Positions 53,216-61,648 of a DNA stretch of 64,000 nucleotides are shown in pieces. A model generated the notes under the pieces. That model had not been told where the DNA came from. It saw only the letters and a program-made list of their open reading frames with translations, and searched no databases. Position 1 is the stretch's first letter; each line of letters starts with the position of its first letter. Location of the stretch: NCBI RefSeq assembly GCF_900176375.1, contig NZ_FWYF01000002.1, positions 62,001-126,000 of the forward strand, written 5' to 3'. Made by a program: the position numbers and the translations under genes. Origin of the DNA: Reichenbachiella faecimaris (GTDB lineage: Bacteria > Bacteroidota > Bacteroidia > Cytophagales > Cyclobacteriaceae).

Positions 53216-54613
53216 ATGTTAAGTGTTTCAGAAGCAGCAGTTAAACTAAATCTAAGTCCCCAACAAGTTAGAAATCTTTGCAGAGATGGGAAATTAGTGT
53301 CAGAAAAAATTGGAGCTACATGGATAATTAATGAAAAATCAATTGATAAACTAATTAGCTCAACCCATTGTGGAGTTGCTGAGAACCAAACAGTTTATGG
53401 GTTTTCTAAGAAAGACAAATCAAAACCAATCGCATTAAGCTTTTTTAGCGGAGCCATGGGTATGGACCTTGGGCTGAAAAAGGCTGGATTTCAAACCCTA
53501 TTGGCAAGCGAAATTGATAAAGCCTGTAGAAAGACGATTCTCAAAAATGATCCAGACATTGCCTTAATAGGAGATATTAGAGAATATTCGGCATCTGAAG
53601 TTAGGTTTGTTTCAGGTTTGAAGCCAGATGAAGATATTGATTTAGTAGTGGGTGGCCCCCCATGTCAAGCATTTAGTACAGCTGGCAAAAGAAAGGCATT
53701 TGAAGACGAGAGAGGAAATGTCTTTTTAACTTTTATCGATATGATAATCGAGTTGAACCCAAGGTTTGCAGTGATTGAAAATGTAAGAGGGCTACTGTCA
53801 GCTCCTTTAAAGCACCGAACTCACAATGAAAGAGGCGAAGGGTTTAGGGAATTAACCACTGACGAATTACCCGGAGGAGCCTTGAATTACATTATTGACA
53901 AATTGAGAAAGGCAGGGTTCAGTGTCAGTTTCAATCTATACAACGCAGCTAACTTTGGAACCCCACAGAAAAGAGAAAGGGTAATCATTATTTGTTCAAG
54001 AGATTCAAAAAAACCACCTTATTTAGAACCTACTCATGATGAAAGTGGGAAAGGTGAACTTAAGAAATGGAGAACGTTTAAAAATGCAGTGAAAACTATA
54101 CCTGAAGGGGCCCATGAACATTTAGAGTTCCCCGAGAAACGATTGAGATATTACCGCATGCTAGCTGAAGGACAAAATTGGAAAAATTTACCCTTAGATT
54201 TGCAAATGGAGGCTATGGGAGCATCATTTTATTCTGGTGGAGGAAAAACTGGCTTCTTGAGAAGATTGAAATGGAATGAACCAAGTCCTACCTTGGTCAC
54301 CCACCCTGCAATGCCCGCTACTGATCTTTGCCACCCAGTTGAAAACAGACCACTAAGTGTGCAAGAATACATGAAACTTCAAGAGTTTCCTGACCATTGG
54401 GAAATCCAAGGTAGCCTTCTGGATAAGTACAAGCAAATCGGAAATGCTGTACCCGTAGGACTAGGCTATGCCGTAGGGAAGTTATTATTAAAGTTAATGC
54501 AAAATCAAGAAGTCAGAACCTTGAAAAACTTCAAATACTCCCGTTATAAATTTACTGATGAAGTTTCGTGGAAGGAAAACTTTGATATGACTTTAGCCAT
54601 AGAGTCAGCCTAA
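53216..54613 (+). CDS. DNA (cytosine-5) methyltransferase with N-terminal excisionase-type HTH
   Basis: A 465-residue fusion. Residues 1-48 form a MerR/excisionase-like helix-turn-helix (LSVSEAAVKLNLSPQQVRNL, then a wing with GATWIINEKSID). Residues 72-435 are a C5 methyltransferase: motif I FFSGAMGMDLGL, motif IV GGPPCQAFSTAGKR with the catalytic Cys, motif VI ENVRG, and motifs IX-X at the end (KQIGNAVPVGLG). It should protect the host against the nuclease encoded convergently next door. The HTH may repress its own promoter or help recognition. AT-rich codon use and the position inside a carbohydrate locus suggest acquisition by transfer. The last 30 residues are an extra tail. Confidence 0.9.
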   Translation: MLSVSEAAVKLNLSPQQVRNLCRDGKLVSEKIGATWIINEKSIDKLISSTHCGVAENQTVYGFSKKDKSKPIALSFFSGAMGMDLGLKKAGFQTLLASEIDKACRKTILKNDPDIALIGDIREYSASEVRFVSGLKPDEDIDLVVGGPPCQAFSTAGKRKAFEDERGNVFLTFIDMIIELNPRFAVIENVRGLLSAPLKHRTHNERGEGFRELTTDELPGGALNYIIDKLRKAGFSVSFNLYNAANFGTPQKRERVIIICSRDSKKPPYLEPTHDESGKGELKKWRTFKNAVKTIPEGAHEHLEFPEKRLRYYRMLAEGQNWKNLPLDLQMEAMGASFYSGGGKTGFLRRLKWNEPSPTLVTHPAMPATDLCHPVENRPLSVQEYMKLQEFPDHWEIQGSLLDKYKQIGNAVPVGLGYAVGKLLLKLMQNQEVRTLKNFKYSRYKFTDEVSWKENFDMTLAIESA

Positions 54614-55348
54614 CCTCAAAATTTCTTTCCTAGTTCGCTGACCAACAGCCGCGAACACTTCCAAGAGTTCTTTGTAAGTGTTTGAATCGCCGAGCCTATT
54701 CCAATAATCTTTCCCAATTAATACAACAGAATCATTCTTCATATTGAAAATTTTGGAGGGTATTGTCCAATTATAATCTTTCCTTTCAGGCCCTCCTGGA
54801 TTATAGAATAGCCCAAAATATGTTTGATAGTCAGGGTCATGGGCTTTCAATAGCAATAAATCCTTTTTAGCTATCTCCGTTTGATCCAGATTTGGTTTGA
54901 CTGTCTTAATTGAAATAAATGTTTCAATTCCATCCTTTTTAATCCATAAATCGGTTATGACCCTCCTAATTTCTGTATCTCCCTTTTGATATGCTTGTAG
55001 TTTATTTATTTCTTGATTCCAATTGGGAGCTTTCTCACCACTCCTAAGGCTACTACAAATTCTTTCTATTTCATCTATCACTCCTTTAAAGACATTGACC
55101 CGTGTTTCCTTTTGTCTTTTCGATTCGTGTCCAGAGTCTATTGCAATCAACTGAGAAATTTCTTCAATTCGTCCTTGTCCGAAGGAGGTGGAGAAGGATC
55201 TTTCGAATGAGGAAGCGTTAACCAATTCCTTAGTCAGCAAAGATTCATGAAAAGGCCTGTGTGTTTTGTTGTTAGCTGTCCTTTCAAGTGCTCTTGAAAC
55301 ACAACTCTCTAATATCGTTTCAATTTTATTTCTCGTTTCTTCGGTCAT
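54605..55348 (-). CDS. TdeIII-like type II restriction endonuclease
   Basis: A 247-residue protein that resembles the RE_TdeIII family, with the conserved KELVNASSFERSFSTSFGQG stretch near residue 40-60. A likely PD-(D/E)xK core is IRRVITDLWIKKDG...TFISIKTVKP (about 128-152), with Asp, Glu and Lys candidates. TdeIII recognises GGNCC, so that is the first site to test, but specificity is a guess. It converges with the methyltransferase gene and overlaps its end by nine bases. No controller (C) protein gene is present. The family call rests on memory of the motif and is less certain than the context. Confidence 0.7.
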   Translation of the reverse strand: MTEETRNKIETILESCVSRALERTANNKTHRPFHESLLTKELVNASSFERSFSTSFGQGRIEEISQLIAIDSGHESKRQKETRVNVFKGVIDEIERICSSLRSGEKAPNWNQEINKLQAYQKGDTEIRRVITDLWIKKDGIETFISIKTVKPNLDQTEIAKKDLLLLKAHDPDYQTYFGLFYNPGGPERKDYNWTIPSKIFNMKNDSVVLIGKDYWNRLGDSNTYKELLEVFAAVGQRTRKEILRLG

Positions 55349-55454
55349 AATCCAAATTAAGTGAGCTATTTCTCAATTGCGAAGTCCAAGATATACGTTT
55401 GCTTATTAGATAGCAATTGAAAAGCTGGCGTTTTCAATCCAGATTAGTACTAAT

Positions 55455-57623
55455 CTACTCCACCAGCACCTTGCTCGTATGGCTAGATTGATCAGCTTGA
55501 ATTTGAAGGATATAAAGTCCTGAAGGGAGGCCTTCCAAACTGACGGATTTCTTTTGAGTGAAATGCTGTTTCAATACCGTTTTACTAGTCAAGTTTACTA
55601 ACCTGAGGGTAACGGCATCATTCATGTTTTGAAAATTAATATTTAAAACTCCTTCCTTCGCTGGCACAGGGTACACGCTAATTAATTCCTTAGATTCCAA
55701 ATTTAGAATCGTTTCTTCCTCGACTTCTACTTGTTGGCAGACAGATTTTTGAGAGCAGCCGTCATTCGAAATTTGTACGGCATAGCTGCCAGTGATTACT
55801 GGTACAAAGGTTTGACTGGTTTCTTCCTCCACAAAACTTTCCGTATCGCAGTTCCACCAGCCATAGGTTACACCCTCGGCCGTAGTGCTCAATGCTCCTT
55901 CAGACAAGGAGATTTCAGGAATCTCCAAAGGTTCTACTGTCAGGCTAATGGTGATTATGCTGTCCATTTCGTTTGTGGCCATCAAGGTATTTGAATAGAG
56001 TCCCGATTCAGTGTATTCTGATCCATCTGGCGAGGTATAAGTGCCTTCACAGATGGTCACTTCCAAGTAGCTACTTGGTGTAGCCTGCGCCACGTTTCTT
56101 CTTTTAAATTCCAACTCAAATTGATCCACAACATCATCATATTCACTATTGCCGATCAGATTGTGAGATTCTGTAGGGTCTGCGTCCAAATCGTACAGCT
56201 GATATCCCACGGCCTCTCCATAGCGTTCGCCGTTTTCATAGTCCATCTTCACCCATTTGGTGTATCTGTATTGTTGATCTCTCAAGGTGTAGCCCATGTG
56301 TGGCTCTCCACCTGACTTGCGATGAAATTGAGCCATAGCTGCTGCTCTCACTTCATCTGTGGTGTTCTCTAGTATTTTAACTAAAGATTTTCCTTGTAAT
56401 GATTCGGGAATTTCAAGCCCTGTCAATTCACTCAACGTAGGATAAATATCCAACAACTCTACTGGAGACGCTGAAGTAACTCCCCCTTCGCCATAATCTG
56501 GATCATAGATGATCAAGGGAGAGCGAACGGCCTGTTCCAGATTGGAATGCTTGCCCCACTGGTTGTGATCGCCCAAGTGCCAGCCGTGATCTCCCCAGAG
56601 CACGATAGTTGTGCTTTCAGTGAGATTCAGGTCATCCAATTTGTCTAGCAGTAGACCAATCTGCGCATCTACATAAGACACACAGGCCATATAGCCGTGA
56701 ATCAATTTCTTCTGTTCGTCCTCGTTCAAATCCCGATCACTGAACAAAGGCACATCGGAGTATGAATTGGTCATTTCTCCATTGTTGCGCCAGGCTAGGC
56801 CAGGTACACTTGCCTCTTGCGTTTGATCTGTAGCTAGCTCGATCTCCTCACGGTCATACAGATCCCAATATTTTTTTGGTGCCACGAATGGCAAATGTGG
56901 CTTGGAAAAGCCAGAGACTAGCAAAAATGGCTCATTGGTGGAAGCCAAAGACTCCATCTTTTCGAGGATATAATTGGTGGTGGCTCCATCCTTGTAGGCA
57001 TCGTCAGGCACGTCTAATCCTTCCGTAGTGGGCTTGGCATAAGGAAACATTTTGACAGCTTCATTCTGATCTTTGCTACTGGTGATGTCATTGTCGGCCA
57101 AGTACTGTTCGTAGGCTGCGTCATCTGTTGGCACTCGCGAATCTTGGTAGCCCGAGTAGCCGTCTCCCCAAGTAGCATCATAATATTCGTCATCCACGGA
57201 GTGCACATAGGCCTGCGACCAGGACACTCCATCGTAATCATCATCTACCGAACGTGGATCAAATAGTTTGCCCGCACCAGTGGTGGCATAACCGTTGTTT
57301 TTGAAATACTGTGGCAACGTGACTACATCTGGATTTTTGTCTCTGATCAGTGTATTCAAATCCCAAACCTCTGTGGCATCAGGATACAATCCAGTCAACA
57401 AACTTGCTCTGGAAGGAGCACAAACTGCCTGCTGGCAAGATGCATTGGTAAACGTGGTACCCATGGCTGCCAGCCGATCTATATTGGGCGTGAGCATTTG
57501 GTCGTAGCCATAGTTGGTCAATAGTGGCTTCAGATCATCAATGGCAATCATGAGCACATTCTTCTGTTGGGCAAAAGTTGAACAATAAAATAGATATAAG
57601 ATTACAACTAATAGCTTTTTCAT
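55455..57623 (-). CDS. Iduronate-2-sulfatase-like sulfatase with T9SS sorting domain
   Basis: A 722-residue secreted sulfatase. The signal peptide (about 1-18) is followed by the metal-binding IAIDDLKPLL, the formylglycine motif CAPSR (Cys at about residue 67), GKLFDP, and WGDHGWHLGDHNQWGKH near residue 355. The IDS-like catalytic domain ends near 500. A linker of about 140 residues follows, and the end is a T9SS C-terminal domain (SVYPVPAKEGVLNI, about 648-722), so this copy is exported to the surface or medium. A close paralogue without the sorting domain lies at 60097-61644. It is probably the last gene of the minus-strand sulfatase operon. Confidence 0.9.
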   Translation of the reverse strand: MKKLLVVILYLFYCSTFAQQKNVLMIAIDDLKPLLTNYGYDQMLTPNIDRLAAMGTTFTNASCQQAVCAPSRASLLTGLYPDATEVWDLNTLIRDKNPDVVTLPQYFKNNGYATTGAGKLFDPRSVDDDYDGVSWSQAYVHSVDDEYYDATWGDGYSGYQDSRVPTDDAAYEQYLADNDITSSKDQNEAVKMFPYAKPTTEGLDVPDDAYKDGATTNYILEKMESLASTNEPFLLVSGFSKPHLPFVAPKKYWDLYDREEIELATDQTQEASVPGLAWRNNGEMTNSYSDVPLFSDRDLNEDEQKKLIHGYMACVSYVDAQIGLLLDKLDDLNLTESTTIVLWGDHGWHLGDHNQWGKHSNLEQAVRSPLIIYDPDYGEGGVTSASPVELLDIYPTLSELTGLEIPESLQGKSLVKILENTTDEVRAAAMAQFHRKSGGEPHMGYTLRDQQYRYTKWVKMDYENGERYGEAVGYQLYDLDADPTESHNLIGNSEYDDVVDQFELEFKRRNVAQATPSSYLEVTICEGTYTSPDGSEYTESGLYSNTLMATNEMDSIITISLTVEPLEIPEISLSEGALSTTAEGVTYGWWNCDTESFVEEETSQTFVPVITGSYAVQISNDGCSQKSVCQQVEVEEETILNLESKELISVYPVPAKEGVLNINFQNMNDAVTLRLVNLTSKTVLKQHFTQKKSVSLEGLPSGLYILQIQADQSSHTSKVLVE

Positions 57624-57629
57624 ATTCTC

Positions 57630-59297
57630 TTACTTTTCAATCATTACTATGTCACTATCCTTATAGCCAATTCTGACCGCCAGGGTATATAAGTATTGTC
57701 CTTTATCAATATCAACAGGCTGAGTGTACACCTGCCATCCCGAATCAAGGTCAGGTTCGATTTCGTGATCCGAAAGGATGTAAGCCAAAGACGCTCCGGG
57801 CTCTTTGGTATAAATGGCCACCTTGCCCTTTTTTACATTCACTAAAGGTTTTGGTGTTTTTGGCTGCTTACCGTCAGGCCACATTTTTAGAAATAGCTCC
57901 TTTTCGGGTATTGCCCCCAAATCCTTTGCTTCAGTCAACCACTCATCCATGGCGCCGCGCAAAAACTGGATTTGCGTCTGATATTTGGGGTCATTTATCC
58001 TATTTTTTAAACTGTACGGATCCTCTTTCCTCAGGTAAAATTCCTCTTTCGTTTTCGTCTGACGAAACCAGTATTGCTGGTTCTTATTCAACTCTCCTGA
58101 TGCATTCATAGCCAACAATTCATCCATCATGGGAATTTGCTTGCGATAAGAGATATCCTTGTAGGCTGGTTTTTCGGGATAGAAATTTCTGACATATACA
58201 TAGTTCTTACTGATCACAGATCGTACCCGATCACTGAATTCATCGAAGCGATCACCAGAGCCAAAAATAAATTCTCGTCGTGCGACCGGACCTCCAATAA
58301 AGGCTTGCCCCTGTAAATAATCAGGTACATCCACATTGGCCAGCACCAACACTGTTGGCGCTAAGTCCACAAAAGACACCATGTCATAGTCATACTTCTG
58401 TTTCAATGCGTCAGGCATGCGAACCATCAGTGGCACCCTCAAGCCAGACTCATAGTGCAATCTTTTGCTTCTTGGTAATGGGCCGCCGTGGTCGCTAAAA
58501 AAGAATATGATGGTGTTGTCCAACAAACCAGCAGCTTCCAATTCTTCAATCAGTACACCTACTTGCGCATCCATCAATTCGATATTGGAATAGTTTCTGG
58601 CGATATCTTTCCGCACGGTTTCCGTGTCAGGAAAATATGGGGGCACAGGCACTGTGGCAGGGTCTACAGTCAGCGGCTTGTCCTTGTTTTTCCAAAGGAA
58701 AGACTCATGGCTTACATTGATATTGAACACTGAAAAGAACGGTTGCCCTTCCCGTCTGTGCTTCCAATGTGCCTGATATCCATTCTCATCCCAAGCGGTG
58801 ACTGGCGCAGCAAATTGATAGTCTGTCTTGGGATTATTGGTACAGAAATACCCGGCCTTGCGCAGATACTCAGTAAAACATTTCACCTTCGCGGGAATCA
58901 CGGCCGAATACAGGGGTATAGCCTCTCCATTGACATCTACAGCCTCAGAGGGCGAGCTATAATCCCGGCTTCCCCACCCAGCCATATCTCTTCCAGTACG
59001 CATGTGCTGCGTGCCTATCGAAATGGGGTACATGCCAGTGATGATCGAACTGCGTGTAGGCGCACAAACACCTACTGTCGCATACGCCTCTGTATAGATG
59101 GTGCTTTCAGCTGCCAGTCGATCTAAATTGGGGGTTTGAGCTGTAGAATCGCCATACATGGACAGCGCTGGGCTGATGTCTTCGCAAGTGATCCATAGGA
59201 TATTGGGCTGTTGGGCTTGTAATATCCCACTGAACCATATACTGATTAGCCCCATGTGCATCCTTTTCGAAAGACGATTGAATGGTAAATTCATCAT
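57630..59297 (-). CDS. Secreted sulfatase (CAPTR motif; N-sulfoglucosamine sulfohydrolase-like branch)
   Basis: A 555-residue sulfatase. The leader (about 12-29) is followed by WITCEDISPAL with metal-binding residues, the formylglycine motif CAPTR (Cys at about residue 79, with Thr in place of the more usual Ser), and FFFSDHGGPLPRSKR near residue 268. The last 120 residues contain a region with a GTKE/TKEP-type beta fold that may be an extra C-terminal domain. The overall order resembles sulfatases annotated as heparan N-sulfatase-like, but the substrate in this locus is more likely a neutral or acidic algal glycan. It is six bases from the next sulfatase gene and two bases from the esterase gene. 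Confidence 0.87.
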   Translation of the reverse strand: MMNLPFNRLSKRMHMGLISIWFSGILQAQQPNILWITCEDISPALSMYGDSTAQTPNLDRLAAESTIYTEAYATVGVCAPTRSSIITGMYPISIGTQHMRTGRDMAGWGSRDYSSPSEAVDVNGEAIPLYSAVIPAKVKCFTEYLRKAGYFCTNNPKTDYQFAAPVTAWDENGYQAHWKHRREGQPFFSVFNINVSHESFLWKNKDKPLTVDPATVPVPPYFPDTETVRKDIARNYSNIELMDAQVGVLIEELEAAGLLDNTIIFFFSDHGGPLPRSKRLHYESGLRVPLMVRMPDALKQKYDYDMVSFVDLAPTVLVLANVDVPDYLQGQAFIGGPVARREFIFGSGDRFDEFSDRVRSVISKNYVYVRNFYPEKPAYKDISYRKQIPMMDELLAMNASGELNKNQQYWFRQTKTKEEFYLRKEDPYSLKNRINDPKYQTQIQFLRGAMDEWLTEAKDLGAIPEKELFLKMWPDGKQPKTPKPLVNVKKGKVAIYTKEPGASLAYILSDHEIEPDLDSGWQVYTQPVDIDKGQYLYTLAVRIGYKDSDIVMIEK

Positions 59298-59299
59298 AG

Positions 59300-60118
59300 T
59301 TATTCGCTGCTGGTTAATATGTTTAAGGATACTAAAAATTTATCCACTTCAGCCATTGTGAGTTCCACATATTTTGGCTTATTAAAGAAGGCGTGTTCTT
59401 CCCCTTTGTAAAATATGACGTCGCATCGACCACCTTCATTTTCTACTCCTTTCTGATATCTTTTTGCCAAGTCTACTGGCAAAACTTTATCCTTTGTGCC
59501 TACCAAAATCAAGGTAGGTGGATAATTGGCAGCTATGTGGTCTATGGGTGACACTTCCAGATAGCGACCCTCCATTCGTTGGAACCCGAACCCACTGGGG
59601 CCAGTATCAAGTACTGGGTTGAACAGCAATAAAGCTGCAGGATTTATATCTCTATCTTGCCAGAAACAAGTAGCAGAAGCCAAATGTCCACCAGCAGATC
59701 CACCACCTACTGCTACCTGATTAGGGTCAATATTCAATGTTCTGGCATGATCCAATAAGTATTGGAAAGCATCAGAAGCATCTGCAGTGGCGTCTAATGG
59801 AGAGGTCTTATGCAAGTTGTAAATACGGTAATCAGCCGAAAAAGCCATCATCCCCCGTTTAGCCAGATACCTGGCCTGACGATTAAAGGCTTTGTAGCTG
59901 CCAGACCGCCAGCCTCCGCCATGGAAAAAAAGGACTGCTTTGTATGTCTTTGTAGAATCAAAATCGGCTGGCAAATACTGATGTAGTTTTAAGACTACTG
60001 TATCCATTTGTTTGTATACGATTACTTTATCTGCGACACTCGGCTGGGCTGGTGCTGCCCATAGCCAAGAAATACTTGTACAGGTCAGTAGCAGTATTAT
60101 AATCCGTTTGACTGCCAT
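59300..60118 (-). CDS. Alpha/beta hydrolase, probable polysaccharide deacetylating esterase
   Basis: A 272-residue secreted esterase. The signal peptide (about 1-22) is followed by the oxyanion-hole motif HGGGW (about residue 66), the nucleophile elbow GGGSAGG (Ser at about residue 140), and the catalytic His in EEHAFFNKP near 243; the Asp is expected in GTKDKVLP. The HGGGW plus GxSxG layout is that of the BD-FAE/acetyl-xylan-esterase-like group. Between sulfatase genes and beside GH10 proteins, a role in removing acetyl or other esters from xylan-like chains is likely. Its start overlaps the end of the upstream sulfatase gene by 22 bases. Confidence 0.84.
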   Translation of the reverse strand: MAVKRIIILLLTCTSISWLWAAPAQPSVADKVIVYKQMDTVVLKLHQYLPADFDSTKTYKAVLFFHGGGWRSGSYKAFNRQARYLAKRGMMAFSADYRIYNLHKTSPLDATADASDAFQYLLDHARTLNIDPNQVAVGGGSAGGHLASATCFWQDRDINPAALLLFNPVLDTGPSGFGFQRMEGRYLEVSPIDHIAANYPPTLILVGTKDKVLPVDLAKRYQKGVENEGGRCDVIFYKGEEHAFFNKPKYVELTMAEVDKFLVSLNILTSSE

Positions 60119-61644
60119 ATCATCGTTCTTAAGCTCTCTTGCAACTCAGATAAAATAGGTGCCATACTTGCTTCATTCACCCAGTTTTTGGTTTCCAATG
60201 GGTCTTGCTGATAATCGTACAATTCTCTGGCGACCACCTTAGATTCGTCGTGGCTGATACGATCTGTAAAATCCCCCTCATACCATTCTACATAGCGATA
60301 GCGATCATTGCGAATGGCGTACCCCATTCTTTGACCTCTAGGGTACTGACTAATGGCAAAGGCTTTTACGCTGGCTTGATCTCCCGAAACAATCGACACC
60401 AAGCTCTTGCCCTGCAAATGCTCAGGGATACTTAATCCACTCAACTCACATACTGTAGGAAAGATATCAACCAACTCTACCGGGCTGCTGTTTTGAGTGT
60501 AAACCTTATAATCTGGCGATTTGATCATGAGTGGTGTACGGGTGGCCTGCTCAAAATTCGAGTGTTTGTTCCATAAGCCATGATCGCCCAAGTGCCAACC
60601 ATGATCTCCTACCAGCACTACCATGGTCGATTGATCCAGTCCTGTAGACTTCAAATATGCCATAAGTTTTCCGACCTGTGCATCTACATAAGAAACACTC
60701 GCATAATAGCCATGAATCAATTCCTTTTGCTTGGCTGCCTTTACTGCGCCATTTTCGTCAATGTGCTCTTTGATGTCGGAGTAATTCTTCAACTCGCCAA
60801 AGGTGTGATAGGCAAACGCAGGAGAACCTTCTGCGTGCTGCTGGAAGGGCGCCAGTTCAATCTTATCTCTGTCGTACAAATCCCAATATTTTTTGGGGGC
60901 CACAAAGGGCAGATGCGGCTTGCGAAAACCAACTGTCAGAAAAAAGGGCTTATTCTCCTTTTGAAATTGATCCATCAAAGCAGTACTCTTGGTGATCAAT
61001 GCGCCATCTGCATAAGCATCGTCGGGCACATCCAGACATTCGCTGGATGGGTTGATTCCCTTTTTCTTGAATTCCCGATTGACAGCCAGCCAGACTTTGT
61101 CGCTGGTAGGGTCTCCCGGAAAGTCGTTTTTCATTTCCTGATAGATTTTTTGAATCTCAGGACTCTGATACTTGAAATTGGCAGGTGTGTCAAAGCCCTT
61201 GGCATAGCTCAAATCCAAATCTTCGATGAAAGGCATTGACCACGACTTAGGATCATTCTTTTTGGCACCATGCAGCACTTTTCCCATTCCTACTGTTTCG
61301 TATCCTTGCTGCTTGAAATATTGCGGCATGGTGAGGATATCCGGATTTTTGTCTCGCATATTGGTTTTCAAATCCCACACCTTGGTATAGTCTGGGCGCA
61401 TACCAGTCATAAAACTCACTCGCGACGGGGCACACACGGCCTGCTGACAGTGCGCATTGGTAAAGGCCACACTTTCCCCTGCCAAAGCATCCAAATTTGG
61501 GGTGATCATCTGATTTTCATCATAGTCATGAATCAAGGGTTTTAAATCATCAACGATGATGAAAAGGACATTTTTGTTTTGCGCGGAAGCGTAAAAGGCA
61601 AACAAAAGCAATATCCCCAATAGTATGTTCTTAATACTTTTCAT
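60097..61644 (-). CDS. Iduronate-2-sulfatase-like sulfatase
   Basis: A protein of about 515 residues with a signal peptide (about 1-22). It has the metal-binding IIVDDLKPLI, the formylglycine motif CAPSR (about residue 72), GKVLHG, and VGDHGWHLGDHGLWNKH. It ends in the usual ARELYDYQQDPLET C-terminal segment. It is closely related to the sulfatase at 55455 and to the C-terminal sulfatase part of the fusion protein upstream. I chose the ATG at 61644, four bases after the stop of that fusion gene; the longer frame adds 12 unlikely residues. It lacks a T9SS domain, so it is probably periplasmic. Confidence 0.9.
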   Translation of the reverse strand: MKSIKNILLGILLLFAFYASAQNKNVLFIIVDDLKPLIHDYDENQMITPNLDALAGESVAFTNAHCQQAVCAPSRVSFMTGMRPDYTKVWDLKTNMRDKNPDILTMPQYFKQQGYETVGMGKVLHGAKKNDPKSWSMPFIEDLDLSYAKGFDTPANFKYQSPEIQKIYQEMKNDFPGDPTSDKVWLAVNREFKKKGINPSSECLDVPDDAYADGALITKSTALMDQFQKENKPFFLTVGFRKPHLPFVAPKKYWDLYDRDKIELAPFQQHAEGSPAFAYHTFGELKNYSDIKEHIDENGAVKAAKQKELIHGYYASVSYVDAQVGKLMAYLKSTGLDQSTMVVLVGDHGWHLGDHGLWNKHSNFEQATRTPLMIKSPDYKVYTQNSSPVELVDIFPTVCELSGLSIPEHLQGKSLVSIVSGDQASVKAFAISQYPRGQRMGYAIRNDRYRYVEWYEGDFTDRISHDESKVVARELYDYQQDPLETKNWVNEASMAPILSELQESLRTMIWQSNGL

Positions 61645-61648
61645 AGAC

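Noticed and set aside
54605-55348. Integrase or transposase as the gene next to the methyltransferase
   Set aside because: No catalytic DDE or tyrosine-recombinase motif; the PD-(D/E)xK-like core and pairing with a methyltransferase favour a restriction enzyme.
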